Below, one piece after another: positions 1 to 10,727 of a DNA stretch of 64,000 nt. Source of the stretch: Escallonia rubra (taxonomy: Eukaryota; Streptophyta; Magnoliopsida; Escalloniales; Escalloniaceae). The stretch is from contig JAVXUO010001116.1 of assembly GCA_033065855.1 (NCBI GenBank), positions 434,001-498,000 of the forward strand. Direction: 5' to 3'. Numbering within the stretch: the stretch's first letter is position 1; every line of letters starts with the position of its first letter. The position numbers were made by a program, and so were the translations under genes. Under the pieces are notes generated by a model. That model saw only the letters and a program-made list of their open reading frames with translations. It searched no databases and had not been told where the DNA came from.

Positions 1-2131
1 CGATATTTTTACGAGACCTTCACTTTAGAACTTTTCGGTGTCCGGAAAAGGAGCTATATTGGGGTACTGATTAAATATATTTATTGAATTATTTAGCATA
101 GCAAACCAGGCTATTTTGATTTGAAAATTCTATGAAAACCTTATTTTACTGATATAATTCATTATCTAAAATTTCGTGCCATTCTGAGGTCGATAGGTAT
201 TTTTAGCGAAACTGGCTTCTAAGCGCTTTTTCCGGACACTGGTTCGAAATTTTTGGACGAAGATTTTCTAAAATACTTTTACCCCAAAAATGATTTCAGG
301 ATGTTTAAAGTAGTGTTTTAGGATGTTTTCGAGATTTTTTTGGTGCCAGAAACCCCTAGGGGGTATTTTTGTAATTTGCCACCCCGAATGGGTATTTCGG
401 TAATTTTACCTAGAAGGGGTATTTTGAGATAAATTCACATATAGTAATTGAGAGGGGTATTTTGAGTGATTTTACTAGCGAGAAGGCTGTTTTTGTGATT
501 CAAGTGTGAGGGGTATTTTGGTAATTTGCCATCCCGAGAGGGGTATTTTGATAATTTGACCTAAGAAATGTATTTTTGGGTAAAATTGCATACGATAAGG
601 TTATTATAGTGATTCTACTTACAAGAAGACTATTTTGGAGATTTAAGTCCGAGAGGAAATTTTGGTAATTTTACACCTGAGGTCATATTGGTAATTTTAC
701 ATACGCGGTGAAGGAGGTTCATTTTGGGAGTATGCCTGAGTCCGTATTAAGTTACAATATTGCAATATAGACTGTATTCTAATTAGTTGTTTGTTCCGTT
801 TAAGTTAAAGCTAAGGACTTCCGGTTAGGATAATTTAGCTGCGGATCCAGATAAGGGATTCTATCTGAACCCTGGGTAAGGATTTTCGTTCGAACCCTTA
901 TTTGATAACTCACACTTGCAAGTACTCCTCTGATTTACTTATGACTATTGTCGAATACTGAATTATATATTGATATTAGCATGTTATTGTCCAGAAACCC
1001 CCAATATTGAACCTGAAACGATTATTTGAAAATCTTATCGATGCTCGCCTTGTATCACCTGCTGAGCAAAGTCGATAATTATTTGTGTCCATTCTTTTGA
1101 ATTGTTGTGCCTAAACTCGATAGTTATTCTCAATCGTTTTTGCTATTTATTTGTGAATTTTCTTTTGGAATTCCGAATGATGACTCATAGAAGTTTGTTT
1201 ATAGTTATTGGAACCCGGATTGATTTCGATGATTTGAGCTTATGTTAATGCTCATTGATATTGTTGATTTTTGTGTTGACCAGGGTATCCATTTTTTGGG
1301 GAGGCGGTATACGGCTGGTTTGAATCCTGCATGAAATGCAGGCTAGTACTCAATGGGACTAGTAATTACTTTGGTGATCATGTATGTGTACACCATGTTA
1401 GCTTTCCGGAATGGCATTGCATTTGCCCAGAATCAACGTTGATTTTTGATTTTATCTGCACTATATATTGCTGTGACTATTACGAAAATGACTGGAAAGT
1501 ATTATCTGAATGGTTTGTGCTTGGTGTTGAAATCCCTTGAGAAATCTTCATGGTATTTTGGAAATGATGAATTTGGAAGTGATCCTTTATTGATGGTTTG
1601 GAAACCGTCGTGATTGTTATTGTTATTTTGGTATCTATTTATGATCAATTTTGATCATTTTGGAAATCATTGAGCTATTCAGATCGTTTGATGTATTCAG
1701 AAGTCATTGTCGGTTGGATTCTTTGGAGTCGTTTTAAAATATCTTTGGTAGTCCTTGTACGAACTTACTGAGCTTTCAAAAGCTCATCCTATGTTTGACT
1801 CCCTTCTGTAGGTGATGATAAGCTGTAGCATATTCAGGAATGGGTTAGAGTCTGTATGAGATTCTGGTAAGCCTCCACTACTGTATAATAAGACCCCTGC
1901 ACGGGTCGGTACGATTAATTTGTCCTAAGGAATTTGAATTGCGAAGGACCTAAGCTGTAATAGTTTAAGCTAAGCGGTTGTAATATAGTATTTTGAGAAA
2001 TCTGAGTTGATGTTGAATTAAATGATTTAAAATATGTGTTGGTGAATAGATTTGACACTTTTGATGTGATCTAATAGGTTAATGTTCCGGGAGTTCGGGG
2101 CGGCGGAACTCCGAATTTCCGGGGCGTTACA
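1..2131 (+). mobile_element. LTR of a Gypsy-type retrotransposon, 3' portion
   Basis: The block ends in GGGGCGTTACA, the usual end of large plant Gypsy LTRs that begin TGTAA. About 360 bases before the end is a dyad, TGAGCTTTCAAAAGCTCA, followed by a TAGGTGATGATAAG-like motif. The same arrangement recurs near the 3' end of the solo LTR at 28015-30459, so I read this as the same class (Tekay/Del-like chromovirus is my inference). Bases 300-720 carry a degenerate repeat built on GGGGTATTTTGGTAATTT. No gag or pol coding is present. The left end and its target duplication lie outside the window, so a solo LTR cannot be told from the 3' LTR of a full element. Confidence 0.6.
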
Positions 2132-3708
2132 ATAGCCCTAGCACTTTCTTTCTCCTTCTTGTTTGTGTGTCGTCAGCCCGTCACTAGGTCTCCTTCTTTT
2201 TTATTCTTTATTTCTTTCCACCAAATACCAATTCAGCAAAATTATAAACCCACTTTTTTTTTACTTTTTATTTTTTCTTTTTTAGTTTTTCATTGATTGT
2301 GTCTAAGTTGAACTATAATTCCACCTTTTTACCCTGTGAGCAAAAGAATACAAAAAAATAAAGTGATCATTCTAGTGTATTGCTCTCAAAGTATCATTGA
2401 TTTGACATTTTAGTAAGTTGAGGTAACTACCGAGTTTTGGTTGAAGTTTTGAAATGTTTAAGACAAGTTCTTATTTTAACATTATTTTGTTATGAAATTC
2501 ATAGCTTAGTTTTTTTTACTTATTTATTTTTTATTTTTTAGAGTATTACAAAGTGCATATTTAGCTATAAGAAATTAACACCCAAAAGCTTTACGTCTCA
2601 ACTCCTCAAGGTTTACACATCGCCTTATGCTTTTGCCTTTTAAAACATTGCTCCCGCAAAAGGACTTACTGCGTACTTGCCAATTCCTCAAGGACACTAT
2701 CCCCATCCGGTCATGTACATGACTAGTCTACATGTTCTGCCGCTGGGGCCTCTTCATAGGTACCTTTATGGATTGTGACCCGGGGGTCAATCCAAGACGG
2801 GAGTAGGTTATGGAAGGTATTGTACCTAGTCCGTCTAGTAGTAGGGTGTCAGGCCTCCCTACGGCTGTCATGATCAAGGGCGTTCGTTGGCCACACCAGC
2901 GTTGTGCGTGCTAATCTTCCTAGACAAAGAGAGCAATATTATGCAGGGCAACGCGGGCAAAATACGTGATCCATAGTTTACGGAGCACCGCCATTTTGGC
3001 CCCCTCATTAAGGTCTCAATCACAAGAAGTTGTGTCGTTTTATGACATGGCATCCCACTGCCTATAAATAGTGGACTTCAAAATTCATTTTGGACATAAG
3101 GATTCATCTGCAACATCATGAATGGTCCAGCTTTGGCCGCTGCATCAACAATGGATGGGTACAAGTATCTAGTTGATGTTGCCGCAAGGGAGAAGGCCAA
3201 TCTGATACAGTTTAGGGTGGCAATACTAGACACTCAAGACACTCCACTCACTTGAATCACTCCAGCTGCTCGAGTTACTGGAGCTTTAGTCATTGGTTCA
3301 CAACCATGTGTTGACAGAGGTTGTCTGCAAGGTAACGATGAATATATTTTGGATCTGATTCTTTCTCAAACAAAAGGGTGAAAGGGAGTTACATGAATAC
3401 AAAGTCCGATTGAAGATGCAGTGGATCAAAAACGACTTTGAAAGTGTGCCTTGTGTAATGAAATGACTGCTCATGAGAAGAGAAATCACTACAAAGTGTT
3501 GGGTATCGAACCCCACGGTCTACGTGACGAGGACGATAATGAAGAAGAGTGTTAGGGTTAATGTGTAATTTGAACTCGTATCCAAAATCTTGTAATGTTC
3601 AATTTGAACTTTAATTGTTAAGCTTTACTGTGTAATTTGAGCTTTGGTCAATTCTAATTTGTAGTTTTGAATAACCTTTGTAATCTAAAATTTTTAGCAG
3701 AAACATTA
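2132..3708. other. No recognisable gene; unidentified repeat-like sequence
   Basis: I find no long or conserved reading frame. A TATA-like CTATAAATAG lies near 3062, and a short frame opens with ATG at 3118 but stops after about 45 codons. The stretch could be the 5' side of the decayed PMD element that follows, but nothing shows this directly. Confidence 0.4.
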
Positions 3709-4081
3709 ATTTTCACTCAAAGCTACAAAAATGGTCCAATAAGTGTGCCCAAAGAGGGGAGACTCTATATATATATATATATAGATATCCACTTTTCACT
3801 CAAAGATATAAAAAAGGGGCCAATTAGTGTGCCCAAAGAGGGGAGACTCTAAAAAAGAAAAAAAATATCAATTTTCATCCAAAGCTACAAAAAGGGGCCA
3901 ATAAGTGTGCCCAAAGAAAAGAGACTCTGAAAAATAAAAAAAATATCAATTTTCACTCAAACCTACAATAAGGGCAATAAATGTGTCCAAAAAGGGGAGA
4001 TTCTGAAAAAAAAAAAAAATTCAATTTTCACTTGAACATACAAAAAGGGGCCAATAAGTGTGCAAGAAAAGGGAAGACTCT
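3709..4081. repeat. Five-copy tandem repeat, unit about 78 bp
   Basis: Five diverged units start near 3709, 3791, 3869, 3947 and 4021. Each carries TTTTCACTCAAAGCTACAAA-like sequence, then AATAAGTGTGCCCAAAGA and GGGGAGACTCT, separated by A-rich spacers. A short (TA)n run sits between units 1 and 2. The array abuts the dyad-rich left end of the PMD element and may be its subterminal repeat. Confidence 0.8.
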
Positions 4082-4111
4082 GAAAAAAAAATTAAAAATT
4101 TGGGCCTTTCT

Positions 4112-7100
4112 AACCACTTCTGTTACTAGCGATTAGTGGGCCAAAATTGCTGAGAGCATCCCCTGACCGCTTCTGTTAGTAGCGATTAGGAGATGATGAG
4201 AGTGGTCCCTGATTGCTACACTTAGTAGCGGTCAGGGAGCGCTCTTAGCATCTCCTGACCACTAGTAACGGGAGCGGTTAGGAGATGCTAAGAGCACTCA
4301 CTAACCGCTCCTAAGTGTAGCAGTCAAACCAACTAACCGCCAGAAAGAGTAGCGGTCACACTAAGGCCCCCCAAACCCTATCTCCTTCCATTTTTATGCC
4401 TAACCAAACCTGCACATGTTCATCAAACAGTCCTCACACCAATTTTCAAAATCCATGAAACAATCCTCACAACAATATCCTTAACCTAGTCCAATTCAAT
4501 AATTCTCAAAATAATCCATTAAAGCCAATAATAAAAAATAGTAATGCCAAGATTAATTACTGAAACAATTTTCATATATACAAGTGCTCAAGGAACGAAT
4601 TTTATATTAAAAAAAACATCAAGTACATCAATGATAATAAGGCAGAACCCTAGCTACATCCTTTCCAAACTCCTAAGCTACCCTATATCTAAACATCAGG
4701 GCATCCCTCCGAGACCAATTCATGTGGTGAGATCTTTCCCACGTGCTAAGTAGTCTATGTACTTGAACAGATAAACAACACAATCATGATTGTTGTATTG
4801 TTTTGGCCGGTCTTGCACCATTTCGACAGTCCAAGGCTTTAACGTAGGGCTATTCGTGATGGCCTCTCCTAAATAGTGTTGTAGGGCTGAACTTCATCCA
4901 ATATATGCTTCATTTTATGTACTCCTCGATACTAGTGCTAGGGTTCTTCATCGATACAAGGCTATCGTACGTATCTTGCCATGTATTTCACTGGTGCACC
5001 TCATCGCACAACATATCCAAGGCATCAGGTTGGTCAAAGTTGAGCCCTCTACCCTTCCTATATGGCTGCATGTCTACAGTAGGTTTCGGTATCCCTACAG
5101 ACATCCAACTTGCCTCATTACGCAGTCGAGCATTTGGAACTCACATGTCTCAAAATGAATGAGCGGCACCCGAACCGAACCTGCCAGCACATACGACACA
5201 GGAAGTTGCCAACTCCGTTGATCTAACATTGCATCACTTTAGAGTAGGGCTACCACTTGACCTGTGATGCCTCTAATATTTCCAGCTCCCCCTGATAAAA
5301 CTTCAAGTGGTGATGGGGGTCTACCCTTCTCTTCCTACTGGGCATCTGCGGGAAATCGTGCTCCTAGGCCAATAACCTAGGCCACGTCAATTTAGAATCA
5401 TCTTGTGGCTGGGGATGACCCATGAGTAGCCTTTCATAAGACTAAATATGTGAAGTCAAACATTGTATGAAATTAGTAAGCAATCAAGAACGTATTGACA
5501 TGTCAACCAAATATATAAATACTCATACCTGTAATAAAGTCAAGCAGGTGGCATTTGACTTAGAACCCTTTCTGGTGGCTTTATGTAGTACTCAATACAG
5601 GTGCGCAAGTACAACTAAACCCAACGAATACGACTGAACCTCCTCAAGGTCATCGAAGAACATCATATACTTTGGATGCACCGTGTTCTTTGAATGCATT
5701 GGAAACAATACATCTCCAATAATGTACAACAAGAACGCTTTCGTATACGTGTCTAAATCATGGGGAGTGTATTCATTGGGTAACACGTTATACTGCCCTC
5801 TTAGCCATGTAAGCTTGATGCAATTTGATGTGATGGCTTTTGGGCCGAATTCTCGAAAAATATTGCTTAGAAAGTTGAGCTACCATTGCAGACGCCCTAC
5901 GCGAAGTAATGGGTCTGCAATAGCATGGGAGTCCGAGAATAAATCCGATGTCCTCTAATGTAATATTCATTTCACAACTAGAGCAGATATAAGGCACTCA
6001 TCGTCCAAAACCAATAAGGAAGGACAATGAACAAACAAAAACTTTGCCGATTTAATATAAGTGGTTGCTCCTCATTTAGTGTCCACTCTTGAAGGTGACT
6101 CGTGTTTTGAATTGTTTCTAATACACCTCTTTCACACCTTCAAATACATCCCTCGCAACGTGGTCATCATCGTCGTAAATGATCGATGGATCATAAGGCC
6201 CGAGATTAATCTCCATATCTTTAACAAGAACACATAATTGTAAACCAACTTAGCATGCATACTATTTATATTTCAAATCTAAAACAAGAATGCATAATTT
6301 AAAATCAACATACCATGCATACTATTTACATTTCAAAAAGGTAATATTGACTAAAATACAAAAAAAATGTTAAGATAATTGAAGTTCAAATTCCAATCCT
6401 ACAAAGCCTCGATTTTAAACCCTAGAAAAAAGCCCTAATTTTGAACCATAGAAACACCTAAATTTGAATCCCTAAACAAGAATAATTTCTTGGAATGATC
6501 TCAAAGCCCTAATTTTAAACCCTAATTTCGAAGCATAGAAAAGCCCTAATTTTGAAGCCCTCAAAAAGCCCCAATTTTGAAACCCTAAAAAAGCCCTAAT
6601 TTCGAATCCCAAAAAAAAAATCCTAATTTCAAAACCTAAATACTCCTAATTTGAATCTGTACATAAAGTTGTAATTTCAAACCTATAAAGCCTAATCACC
6701 TTCTCCTAATATGAAAACCAAAAAAAGCTCTGATTTGAATTCCTAAAGAAACCCTAATTTTAATTTATAGAAAGGACATAATTCAAAACCTAAAATAAAC
6801 ATAAATTGAAACCTAAAGAAGCTACAATTCATGAAAGCAACACGGATTTATGGAAGAAAATTCAAAATATTTACTTGTTCCGAGGTGAATCTAGACAAGA
6901 AACTTTCTCCACCGATCGTCTAGCGTGTGAGAAGAACTTGGAGGTGGTAAAAATTATGGGATAAAAGGAGGAGTGAATTGGGGAGGATGAAGAAGATGAG
7001 GGGGAGAGAGAGAGAAAGAGAGAAGAAGAAGTGGGTTTATAAGTTCTCCCGTCTAACCGCTACAAAGTGTAGCGGTGAGGGAGCTGGAGCCAGCCACTGA

Positions 7101-7228
7101 CCGCTACACCTAGTAGCAGTTAATAACTGCTAAGAGTACCAGTCAGTGACTTTTACACTGCATAGGGAGCCGAGAGGGGCATTTTTTGTCATAACCCTAA
7201 CCGCTACTAAAAGTGGCGATTAGACCTT
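4112..7228 (-). mobile_element. Decayed PMD-type (MULE-like) element with dyad-rich ends
   Basis: Both ends are dense in imperfect palindromes of the form ACCGCTAC...GTAGCGGT. About five are at 4112-4360 and three at 7050-7225. The outermost sequences are inverted relative to each other: CTAACCACTTCTGTTACTAG on the left against the complement of CTAACCGCTACTAAAAGTGG on the right. Between them lies minus-strand coding sequence for a plant mobile domain. PMD proteins are known to occur in Mutator-like transposons. Exact ends and target duplication were not resolved. Confidence 0.5.
5280..6216 (-). pseudogene. Plant mobile domain (PMD/MAIN-like) protein, degenerate
   Basis: The minus strand starts with an ATG at 6216 and a GPYDPSIIYDDDDHV-like N-terminus, which matches the opening of aminotransferase-like PMD proteins. 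It continues with ITLEDIGFILGLP (about 5900-5950) and a block containing YIIGDVLFP, MFFDDLEEVQSYSLG and VLAHLY (5592-5786), both hallmarks of the domain. The pieces lie in different frames and are separated by stops, so the gene is dead. Such domains occur in host genes (MAIN, MAIL1) and in transposons. The dyad-rich flanks favour a transposon origin here. Confidence 0.7.
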
Positions 7229-7331
7229 TTTCAACAAAAAAGTGAAATCTGGGTCATCCACGACTACATGTGGATGACCAGACGGGTGGTGGAGAAATGG
7301 CTATTTCTCCACCGATATATATATATATATA
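7229..7331. repeat. Two short hairpins and a (TA)n tract
   Basis: Two near-perfect inverted repeats lie at 7253-7280 (10-bp stem GGTCATCCAC) and 7288-7313 (11-bp stem GGTGGAGAAAT). They are followed by (TA)n at about 7314-7331, immediately before the Pack-MULE terminus. Confidence 0.7.
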
Positions 7332-9108
7332 GGGAGCTGATCCCTTGACAGCGCTGGCAAAATAGGACATCTTGCCAGCGCGATCTGACCGTCCATCCTG
7401 AAAGATGGACTGCCCAGATCGCGCCTTTTTCGTATACTGTCAGTCGTCCACGACACTATATTGCGGACGGACTTTTTTACCTTTTTGCCCCTCCGACCCG
7501 TCCGCTACACTATATCGCGGACGGTCCAAATATTTTTTTTACTTTTTTTTTAAGTTCGTCCGCTACATAATGTAGCGGACGATTTTTTGACAAAAATATC
7601 CTCATGTTCCATCCGCTACATTATGTAGCGGAGGAGTAGGCAGGCATTAATTTTTTGTTCTGTCCTTTTTCTCGTTAAAATTATGCGCCGACATTGGCGA
7701 CTTTGGGTTCAGGCTCCAAGAAAAGACATTCAAGTAACAGTGCTACTGCCTCACGGCAGTGGCTCTTCTTCTCCCTTTGTTCATTTCTCCCTCACACACG
7801 CAGACATGCACTCTCACGCAAGGCAGCAACCTGATGCTACTCCCCTCTCCTTCTTTTTTCACACACAGGCGCACCAATCCCCTCGCCTTCACCTTCTCAC
7901 GGCAGCCATGGCTGCTTACCCACGAACCCATCACGACGACATGCTAGTGTCGAACTCTACGGCCACGATCTGGTTACTAGATTTTCCGTCAGTGGTCGAG
8001 TTTGTCAGGCCAAGGTACTGCCCGTGGCTGTTGCCTGGCAGGCTGAGGTCCGGCGCGATAACGAAAGCGATGCCTTCTCCGGCGGTGGCGTTGCCCGGCC
8101 GAAAAATGTTCATGAGGAAGGAAGCGTTGAAAGAACCCACGTTTTGGCCATCCCAAAGCTTGAAAGGTGTACGGAGCATGACCCTGCCGGACCGGTTTTT
8201 TAGGCTGAAGACCTCGCTGTTAATACTTTCCGGCGTGACCTGCAGGGCATTGTTGCTGATGGTGGCCGGACTTTCGACGGCTTCCTTGATCTTTGACCGG
8301 AGCAACGTCACCTTTGGCCCTCCAGTCCACCGATTCCGGCAAGCTATCGCCGGCGCGTGGAGCATACCGGTCGCTCTTCCTCCCCTTCGCCAGCCTCTTC
8401 TTCGAGTCGATCTTGGTTTGAACCCTTCTTGCTGCATCCAGACTATCGATCTTAAAGCCTGTTCAAGCCTCCCATTTGAGACATAACCCGACATCAGAGC
8501 AGTCCAAGAAATAGCATTCCTTTCCATCGAGCCATAGAAAACCTTCCTCCCCGAACCCATATCCCCACACTTGCAATACATATCGATTAAAGCAGACTGA
8601 ATAAACAACTGCTGCCATGGGGGGAAGAAGAGCAAGAGGGCTGTCAAGGTTTTAAACGAGAAATTGAACCTTCCACTTCTTCTTCATCCTGTTGCTGTGG
8701 TTGAGGAAGGACAGAGAAAGAGAAAGGACATTGAGAGAAACGAGAGAGAGATGTCAGAAGAACAATTAGAGAAAGGACAGAACAAAAAAATAATGCCTGC
8801 CTACTCCTCCGCTACATAATGTAGCGGATGGAACATGAGGATATTTTTGTCAAAAAATCGTCCGCTACATTATGTAGCGGACGAACTTAAAAAAAAAGTA
8901 AAAAAAATATTTGGACCGTCCGCGATATAGTGTAGCGGACGGGTCGGAGGGGCAAAAAGGTAAAAAAGTCCGTCCGCGATATAGTGTCGCGGACGACTGA
9001 CAGTATACGAAAAAGGCGCGATCTGGGCAGTCCATCTTTCAGGATGGACGGTCAGATCGCGCTGGCAAGATGTCCTATTTTGCCAGCGCTGTCAAGGGAT
9101 CAGCTCCC
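7332..9108 (-). mobile_element. Pack-MULE-like element with 337-bp TIRs carrying captured gene pieces
   Basis: The terminal inverted repeats at 7332-7668 and 8772-9108 begin GGGAGCTGATCCCTTGACAG. They differ at only about three positions in 337 bp, so the element is young. Each TIR holds four palindromes of the type GTCCGCTAC...GTAGCGGAC. Both outer flanks are (TA)n, which hides the expected 9-bp target duplication. No transposase is present; the interior is a patchwork of host coding fragments. That is the definition of a Pack-MULE, although assignment to the Mutator superfamily rests on the long TIRs and on the related element at 62730 that encodes a FAR1-type domain. Confidence 0.8.
7931..8647 (-). 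CDS. Chimeric ORF: PPR fragment joined to L-type lectin fragment
   Basis: This is one open frame of 238 codons inside the Pack-MULE. Residues about 16-72 are PPR-like, with [13 protein letters not shown] and [20 protein letters not shown], the pattern of a plant organellar PPR protein. After a low-complexity linker (about 73-103), residues about 104-236 match the legume-lectin domain of lectin receptor kinases. Seen there are [29 protein letters not shown] and [12 protein letters not shown], ending at VAVEFDT. No signal peptide, kinase or intact PPR tract is present. The fusion therefore looks like two captured exons read through by chance. Expression is unknown; a long unrelated frame on the opposite strand is treated as a shadow. 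Confidence 0.7.
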   Translation of the reverse strand: MTALLLFFPPWQQLFIQSALIDMYCKCGDMGSGRKVFYGSMERNAISWTALMSGYVSNGRLEQALRSIVWMQQEGFKPRSTRRRGWRRGGRATGMLHAPAIACRNRWTGGPKVTLLRSKIKEAVESPATISNNALQVTPESINSEVFSLKNRSGRVMLRTPFKLWDGQNVGSFNASFLMNIFRPGNATAGEGIAFVIAPDLSLPGNSHGQYLGLTNSTTDGKSSNQIVAVEFDTSMSS

Positions 9109-9128
9109 ATATATATATATATATATAT
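9109..9128. repeat. (TA)n tract between two transposons
   Basis: This is a short pure AT alternation separating the right end of the Pack-MULE from the palindromic MITE. It is probably part of one original (TA)n microsatellite into which both elements inserted. Confidence 0.85.
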
Positions 9129-9392
<264 letters not shown>

Positions 9393-9522
9393 TCTAGTTA
9401 AGACCTACCCGGCATCCTGAAATTTTGAAAAATAAATCTTCGATAAAGACTCTCTCTCTCTCTAAAGTTTTTGCCATATCTTTTCTGAATCATCTCAATA
9501 TTCCGCCTTGCTTTTATCAACA

Positions 9523-10727
9523 TTATACTTTTATCCACACTGGTCCAACCGGGGCCTCTTTAGTTTTTCCGGCCAAAACCCCCCATTTTAATTCACATTT
9601 ACACCTTACTTTAATTGCTGGATACCAAGTGCATATATAGCATGGTGTTGTATCTATACCTTTTTCTATTTGCCATTGATGTATACATTCTTCTTCTAAA
9701 GCTAATTGGTTTGCTAAGGGTTTAAACATGAAATTGTATATTTCAGTATTTCTTAACGAATTTATGAAGGTATCTAATTTATCTGTAGTTTCTACTGGAA
9801 GATTTTCTTCTTCTTCATCACTACTTATGGAAAGGTTGTCTTCTATATATTCTTCTATGGATTTAATACTATATATACTTTCTGTATCACTAAGCGTCTC
9901 GTCTATTTCTAAGAGATCTTCATTAGTATTATTGACAATCATAGCTTTAAAGTTATTATTATTATGTCTTCTGGGACAATTAGAACTTAAATGGTCTGGT
10001 TCTCCACATGAATAGCATGTGATTTTGTTTTTATATATTCTTCTGGTATCATATTTTCTAACATGTTTAGGGTTTAAGAAAGGTTTTCTAGCTTTGCTTT
10101 TTCTTAAATAGTATGTTTTTCTAGGTTGTTTGTACCTTTTATAAGTTTTCCTATTATATTTTGGTCTTTGTTCTTCTTGACCATAGTGCTGTGGAGTGAC
10201 AGGAATCTGAATTGTGTTTGGTTGTATTGTATATTCTGGTTGATTGAATATATCTAGACTGTCTTGTTCTTCTGTAATACGCATAAAATCCTGTAATTGT
10301 TCTATACTTATTCCTTTTCCTATGAATGTAGTTCCTACTGATTGATTTAGAATTTTTATATCTAAATTTTTTAGGATATCAAAGTCTTTGTAACTATACA
10401 TTCTCTACTTCTTCTGGAATGTCTTGGTCTTCTAGGTGAGTGTTTGCTTCTATAAAATTAGTAAACCTAACTGACATTCTTCCTGATGCATTTCTGTACC
10501 AAAGGTTATCTGTGGGTATTATACTATTATTAGAGCTAGTTTCTAGTAGTTTATCTACTTGCCATTCTTGTCCTGAATTTTCTAACGGATATACTCTAGA
10601 TCGTTTGGAGTTCCTAAGGTGTTTTTGGTTATGCCTTCAGAAGGTAATAAGTAATCGTTTTCGTCTAAGATAACTTGTTTATAATATGAATTACTTTCAT
10701 AATTTTTGGAAGTATTCATTTAGTGTA
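9523..10727 (-). pseudogene. Endogenous pararetrovirus fragment (capsid/zinc-knuckle region)
   Basis: A 292-codon minus-strand frame (9523-10401) has a lysine/arginine-rich tract, then a CCHC zinc knuckle (C-x2-C-x4-H-x4-C) near 9980-10025. A very acidic serine/glutamate stretch follows, and then a second cysteine-rich cluster near 9610-9660. This order (basic tract, knuckle, acidic tail, second Cys cluster) is that of the capsid region in Caulimoviridae. The sequence upstream to about 10727 is related but broken by a frame change and stops. No movement protein, protease or reverse transcriptase is present. The fragment ends where the RRP7 duplication begins. A retrotransposon gag is the alternative; the second Cys cluster argues for a pararetrovirus. 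Confidence 0.55.

Noticed and set aside
3118..3255. Short frame after a TATA-like box
   Set aside because: Only about 45 codons and no similarity I recognise. The surrounding DNA is repeat-like, so the TATA match alone is weak.
7683..8486. 267-codon open frame on the plus strand
   Set aside because: It is antisense to the PPR-lectin frame, whose domains are recognisable. The plus frame has no known motif.
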